From Faecalicatena_A orotica (GTDB lineage Bacteria; Bacillota; Clostridia; Lachnospirales; Lachnospiraceae): a DNA stretch of 64,000 bases. This document shows positions 60,812-64,000 of this stretch, piece by piece. Made by a program: the position numbers and the translations under genes. The DNA lies in assembly GCF_040545875.1 (NCBI RefSeq), contig NZ_JBEPMR010000008.1; one strand, given 5' to 3'. Every line of letters begins with the position of its first letter. The stretch's first letter is position 1. Under the pieces are notes generated by a model, which ran no database searches, was not told the origin of the DNA, and worked only from the letters and a program-made list of their open reading frames with translations.

Positions 60812-61852
60812 ATGTATAGTCCTATAATTGGGATATCAATGGGAGATCCGGCGGGAAATGGAGCGGAGCTTACAGCGAAATCCCTATCTAAACGTAAAGT
60901 GTATGAAAAGTGCAGACCGATTGTAATTGGTGATGCAGAGTGCATGAAGATGGCTTTAAAAGCCATAGGTAAAGAAGAGATTCAAATCCATGCCATTTCT
61001 AAAGTGCAGGAGGCAGAGTATTGTTATGGCGCCATAGATGTTTTAGATATGCATCTCGTAGAAATTGGAAAGCATCAATACGGAAAGGTTTCTAAAATGT
61101 GTGGCGAGGCATCTTTTCAATATGTAAAAAAGCTGATTGCTCTGGCTATGGAGAAAGAAGTTGATGCGACAGTAACTAATGCAATTAATAAGGAGGCTAT
61201 TAATCTTGCAGGGCATCATTATTCGGGACATACAGAAATCTATGCGCATTATACAGGAACTTCCCAATATGCCATGATGCTGGTCCATGAAAAACTGAGG
61301 GTAGTGCATGTTTCGACACATATTGCACTTAGGCAGGCGTGTGATGCAGTAAAGAAGGACAGGGTATTGGAGGTTATTCGGCTGGCAGATGACGCATGCA
61401 GAAATATGGGAATTGTAAATCCAAAAATTGGTATTGCAGGGCTGAATCCACATTGCGGTGAGAATGGTATGTTTGGAAGGGAAGAGATAGAAGAGATACA
61501 GCCGGCTATAGAATTGGCTATGAGAGAAGGAATCTGCATACCGGAAAAGAAACCAACCCCTCCGGATACTGTATTTTCTAAGGCATTGGGTGGCTGGTAT
61601 GATATTGTTGTGGTTATGTACCATGACCAGGGACATATTCCTTTAAAAGTGAAAGGGTTTGTATACAATGAACAGGCAAAGGCGTGGGATGCAGTATCCG
61701 GAGTCAATATAACCTTAGGATTACCCATTATAAGGACGTCTGTAGATCATGGTACAGGATTCGGACATGCAGGGGATGGAAGCGCCAATGAAATCAGTTT
61801 GATGAATGCGATTGATTATGCAGTTTTAATGGCTGGAAATCAGCGTAAATAG
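60812..61852 (+). CDS. PdxA2-type 4-phospho-D-threonate/erythronate dehydrogenase
   Basis: 346 residues of the PdxA superfamily: starts IGISMGDPAGNGAEL, has VTNAINKEAINLAGHHYSGHTEIYA (~120-145), VHVSTHIALRQA (metal His), IAGLNPHCGENGMFG and VVMYHDQGHIPLKVKGF (metal His). The pairing with a DUF1537 kinase is characteristic of the PdxA2 subgroup, which oxidises and decarboxylates 4-phospho-threonate or -erythronate to dihydroxyacetone phosphate. True PdxA for vitamin B6 is less likely here. GGGAGGG precedes the ATG. First gene of the operon. Confidence 0.9.
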   Translation: MYSPIIGISMGDPAGNGAELTAKSLSKRKVYEKCRPIVIGDAECMKMALKAIGKEEIQIHAISKVQEAEYCYGAIDVLDMHLVEIGKHQYGKVSKMCGEASFQYVKKLIALAMEKEVDATVTNAINKEAINLAGHHYSGHTEIYAHYTGTSQYAMMLVHEKLRVVHVSTHIALRQACDAVKKDRVLEVIRLADDACRNMGIVNPKIGIAGLNPHCGENGMFGREEIEEIQPAIELAMREGICIPEKKPTPPDTVFSKALGGWYDIVVVMYHDQGHIPLKVKGFVYNEQAKAWDAVSGVNITLGLPIIRTSVDHGTGFGHAGDGSANEISLMNAIDYAVLMAGNQRK

Positions 61853-61862
61853 GAGAAATGGC

Positions 61863-63128
61863 ATGGTTGAATTGCTGGTAATAGCGGATGATTTTACAGG
61901 CGCATTGGATACAGGGGTACAGTTTACGAAAAAAGGAATTCAAACAAAAATCATAGTAGATTCCAAGTGTCAGTTAAAAAATCAGGACAATAATGTGCAG
62001 GTGCTGGCAGTGAACACAAATTCAAGAGCAATGGATCAGAAACAAGCCTATGAAGCTGTATATAAATTAGTTCATGAAGCCAGAGAAATAGGGATTCCTT
62101 ATATTTATAAAAAGACGGATTCTGCCCTGAGGGGAAACATAGGAGGAGAACTGAGCGCAACGATAGATGGGAGTGGCCAAAGGAGGATGGTATTTATTCC
62201 CGCATATCCTGATGCAGACCGTACGACAGAAAATGGTATCCAATACTATAAGAGCATACCCATCAGTGAGACTGCATTCGGAAGAGATCCTTTTGAACCG
62301 GTGAAATTCTCTTTTATTCCGGATATCATAAAGCAGCAGAGCCATGTACCTGTACATATAGCCAATGTCTCTGAATTGGAAAAGCTACTCGATACAGTGA
62401 GTGAAAAAGAAGTATGCGTGGTTAATTCGAAAAGTAACGAAGATATCCGAAAAGCGGCAGACATTTTGAAAGAAAAGGAAGGGTATAACGTATTTGCAGG
62501 GTGCGCAGGATTTGCATCAATGCTGCCTTATATTTTGGGTATGGAAGGAAAATATTTTTTTAAGCCGAGAATGACCACAGGAGTCATTGTATCCTGCGGA
62601 AGCCTGAACCCTATAACGGAAAGGCAGATAAAATATGCAGAACAGAATGGTTTTGGAAGAGTTCATTTATCCGCTTTAGGAAAATGGGATACCCAGAGTA
62701 AAGGGATTGAGAAGTTTCTGCAGTCAATTTACAGGCAGTATGAAGAAAAAAAATGTGTGATTATAGACTCTTTTGAAGAAGGAAAGGAATTAGATGAAAA
62801 TACGTTACAGAAGGAGAAGATGGAAGAAACGAGATTTCAGGTAGCGAATATACATGGGCTAATTATGCAGAAACTTTTAGAAACGGGATTTGATGCTACT
62901 TATGTAGTGACAGGTGGTGATACCTTAAAAGGGATTATGGATGTCATCGGTTGTGAGAAATTGAATCCTGTCACTGAAATTGAAAAAGGTGTTGTACTGT
63001 CCAAAATGGAACTGAAAGGGAGAGAGATTCAGGTGGTATCAAAATCAGGAGGTTTTGGCGGGACAGATATATTTTGTAAAATACGCCGGACGGTAACGCG
63101 AGTACGTTTAAGAGGAGGTACGTTATGA
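61863..63128 (+). CDS. Four-carbon acid sugar kinase (DtnK/DUF1537 family)
   Basis: 421 residues. N-terminal substrate domain: LLVIADDFTGALDTGVQFTKKG (~3-24), YKKTDSALRGNIGGEL (~81-96), FIPAYPDADRTTENG. C-terminal ATP domain: TGVIVSCGSLNP and YVVTGGDTLKGIMD, ending KSGGFGGTDIF. These are the standard DUF1537 marks. It should phosphorylate D-threonate, L-threonate or D-erythronate for the PdxA2-type dehydrogenase encoded 10 bp upstream. Its stop overlaps the permease start (ATGA). Confidence 0.93.
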   Translation: MVELLVIADDFTGALDTGVQFTKKGIQTKIIVDSKCQLKNQDNNVQVLAVNTNSRAMDQKQAYEAVYKLVHEAREIGIPYIYKKTDSALRGNIGGELSATIDGSGQRRMVFIPAYPDADRTTENGIQYYKSIPISETAFGRDPFEPVKFSFIPDIIKQQSHVPVHIANVSELEKLLDTVSEKEVCVVNSKSNEDIRKAADILKEKEGYNVFAGCAGFASMLPYILGMEGKYFFKPRMTTGVIVSCGSLNPITERQIKYAEQNGFGRVHLSALGKWDTQSKGIEKFLQSIYRQYEEKKCVIIDSFEEGKELDENTLQKEKMEETRFQVANIHGLIMQKLLETGFDATYVVTGGDTLKGIMDVIGCEKLNPVTEIEKGVVLSKMELKGREIQVVSKSGGFGGTDIFCKIRRTVTRVRLRGGTL

Positions 63129-64000
63129 ATATGGAAATAAGAATGCTGGTAGCCTTGGGGATAGGGCTCATTTTAATGATTTTATTAATTGCCAAAACAA
63201 AGCTGCATCCGGTAATGGTACTTATTTTTGTGTCGGCTGGAATTGGTGTCGCGGGGGGAATGGACATAGCAGAGATAGGAGGCGTGATTAAAAATGGGTT
63301 CGGCAATACCCTTGGAAGCATAGGCATTGTAATTGGCTTTGGTATGATGATGGGACAGATCATGGAGAAGTCAGGGGCGGCCAGAGTTATGGCAAATACT
63401 TTTTTGAAACTGCTAGGTAAGAAAAATGACGATTTAGCATTAGGAATAACGGGATTTGTCGTTTCAATTCCTATTTTTGCAGACTCTGGCTATGTAATTC
63501 TTCTGCCATTAGTCAAAGCAATTTCAAAGGCTACCAAAAAGTCTATTGTAACTCTGGGTTTTGCCTTGGGGATGGGGCTGCTGCTCGCTAACGTATGTGT
63601 GCCACCGACACCGGGACCATTAGCCGCTGCCGGGATTTTTGAAGTGAATATGGGGTTGTTCATACTTTTCTCAATTGCAATGTGCCTGCCTTTAATCGGT
63701 GTATCCACACTATGCGCACGCTATTTTGGAAAAAAGTATTATAGAATACCGGGTAATGAGGAAGGCGAGTTTATTACGGCTAAGAACGGAGATGAAAGGG
63801 ATGATTCAACAGAGATAGAGAGAGAGGACAGAGAACTTCCATCTGCATTGATATCGTTTATGCCCATCATAATACCACTGCTGTTAATTATGATTAGCAG
63901 TATTATTGGTATGGTTTATGGTAGTGGAGGAGAACTGCCGGTTATATTGAAGTTTTTAAATCTTCTGGGAAATCCGATTATCGCAGTCGGTTTAGGAACA
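63125..64000 (+). CDS. GntP-family gluconate/acid-sugar permease (3' cut by window)
   Basis: First ~292 residues of a polytopic permease. Hydrophobic segments alternate from the start (ALGIGLILMILLIAKTKLHP); GFGNTLGSIGIVIGFGMMMG (~58-77), SIPIFADSGYVILLPLVKA and ANVCVPPTPGPLAAA are conserved GntP features. A polar loop of ~35 residues (EGEFITAKNGDERDD...) precedes the later helices. It is the importer of the operon, likely for threonate- or erythronate-type acids. The rest lies beyond base 64000. Confidence 0.92.
   Translation, partial: MNMEIRMLVALGIGLILMILLIAKTKLHPVMVLIFVSAGIGVAGGMDIAEIGGVIKNGFGNTLGSIGIVIGFGMMMGQIMEKSGAARVMANTFLKLLGKKNDDLALGITGFVVSIPIFADSGYVILLPLVKAISKATKKSIVTLGFALGMGLLLANVCVPPTPGPLAAAGIFEVNMGLFILFSIAMCLPLIGVSTLCARYFGKKYYRIPGNEEGEFITAKNGDERDDSTEIEREDRELPSALISFMPIIIPLLLIMISSIIGMVYGSGGELPVILKFLNLLGNPIIAVGLGT

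Overview
The window looks like chromosomal DNA of a gut-type Firmicute, most probably a Lachnospiraceae/Clostridia member. Evidence for this is AT-rich intergenic DNA, strong AGGAGG-type ribosome binding sites, compact operons with 4-nt ATGA overlaps, Gram-positive style lipoproteins, many Bce-like ABC/two-component modules, and clostridial families such as DUF3877, YedE/TusA and Rpn. I see no rRNA, tRNA, CRISPR array or prophage. The species cannot be named from sequence reading alone.

Left part (1-10.2 kb): a sugar and amino-sugar region. It holds the tail of a metallo-beta-lactamase-fold protein, a GPH symporter with a ChbG/YdjC deacetylase, a ROK regulator, and then a LacI regulator - AnmK-like anhydro-sugar kinase - RbsB/RbsA/RbsC-type ABC importer operon. 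The LacI promoter has consensus -35/-10 boxes and two perfect operator palindromes. The region ends in a strong terminator, followed by a scrambled remnant of MerR and aldo/keto-reductase genes.

10.4-31.8 kb: a MNT-HEPN pair, an AraC-ClpP pair, a FtsX-type ABC exporter with its own two-component system (minus strand), and a DUF3877 protein. Next come a polar amino acid ABC importer with a cytidylate-kinase-like protein and a class III aminotransferase, then a HAD phosphatase and a 145-bp inverted-repeat element with an 8-bp target duplication. The stretch closes with an SPFH/ribbon-helix-helix pair, a YedE/TusA pair, an ECF sigma factor-ABC cluster and an AraC regulator.

31.8-44 kb: a GH106-like glycoside hydrolase divergent from that AraC gene, an Rpn-type nuclease, an SDR, a GyrI-like protein, the C-terminal scrap of a YesM/LytS-type sensor kinase, an MsrAB lipoprotein, and a second two-component/FtsX ABC module.

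44-58.7 kb: a potassium island on the minus strand. One unit is kdpFABC plus a KdpD that has lost its kinase half, preceded by a 36-codon membrane peptide. Beside it are two DUF4118 histidine kinase/KdpE-like regulator pairs and a TPR-trkA-trkA-trkH operon. The promoters of the trk operon and of the adjacent kinase/regulator pair carry the same four-part direct-repeat array with identical spacing, which I read as the binding site of the neighbouring regulator.

58.8-64 kb: a PrpR-type AAA+ regulator lacking the sigma-54 contact motif, divergent from a PdxA2-four-carbon acid kinase-GntP permease operon for threonate/erythronate-like acids, cut by the window end.
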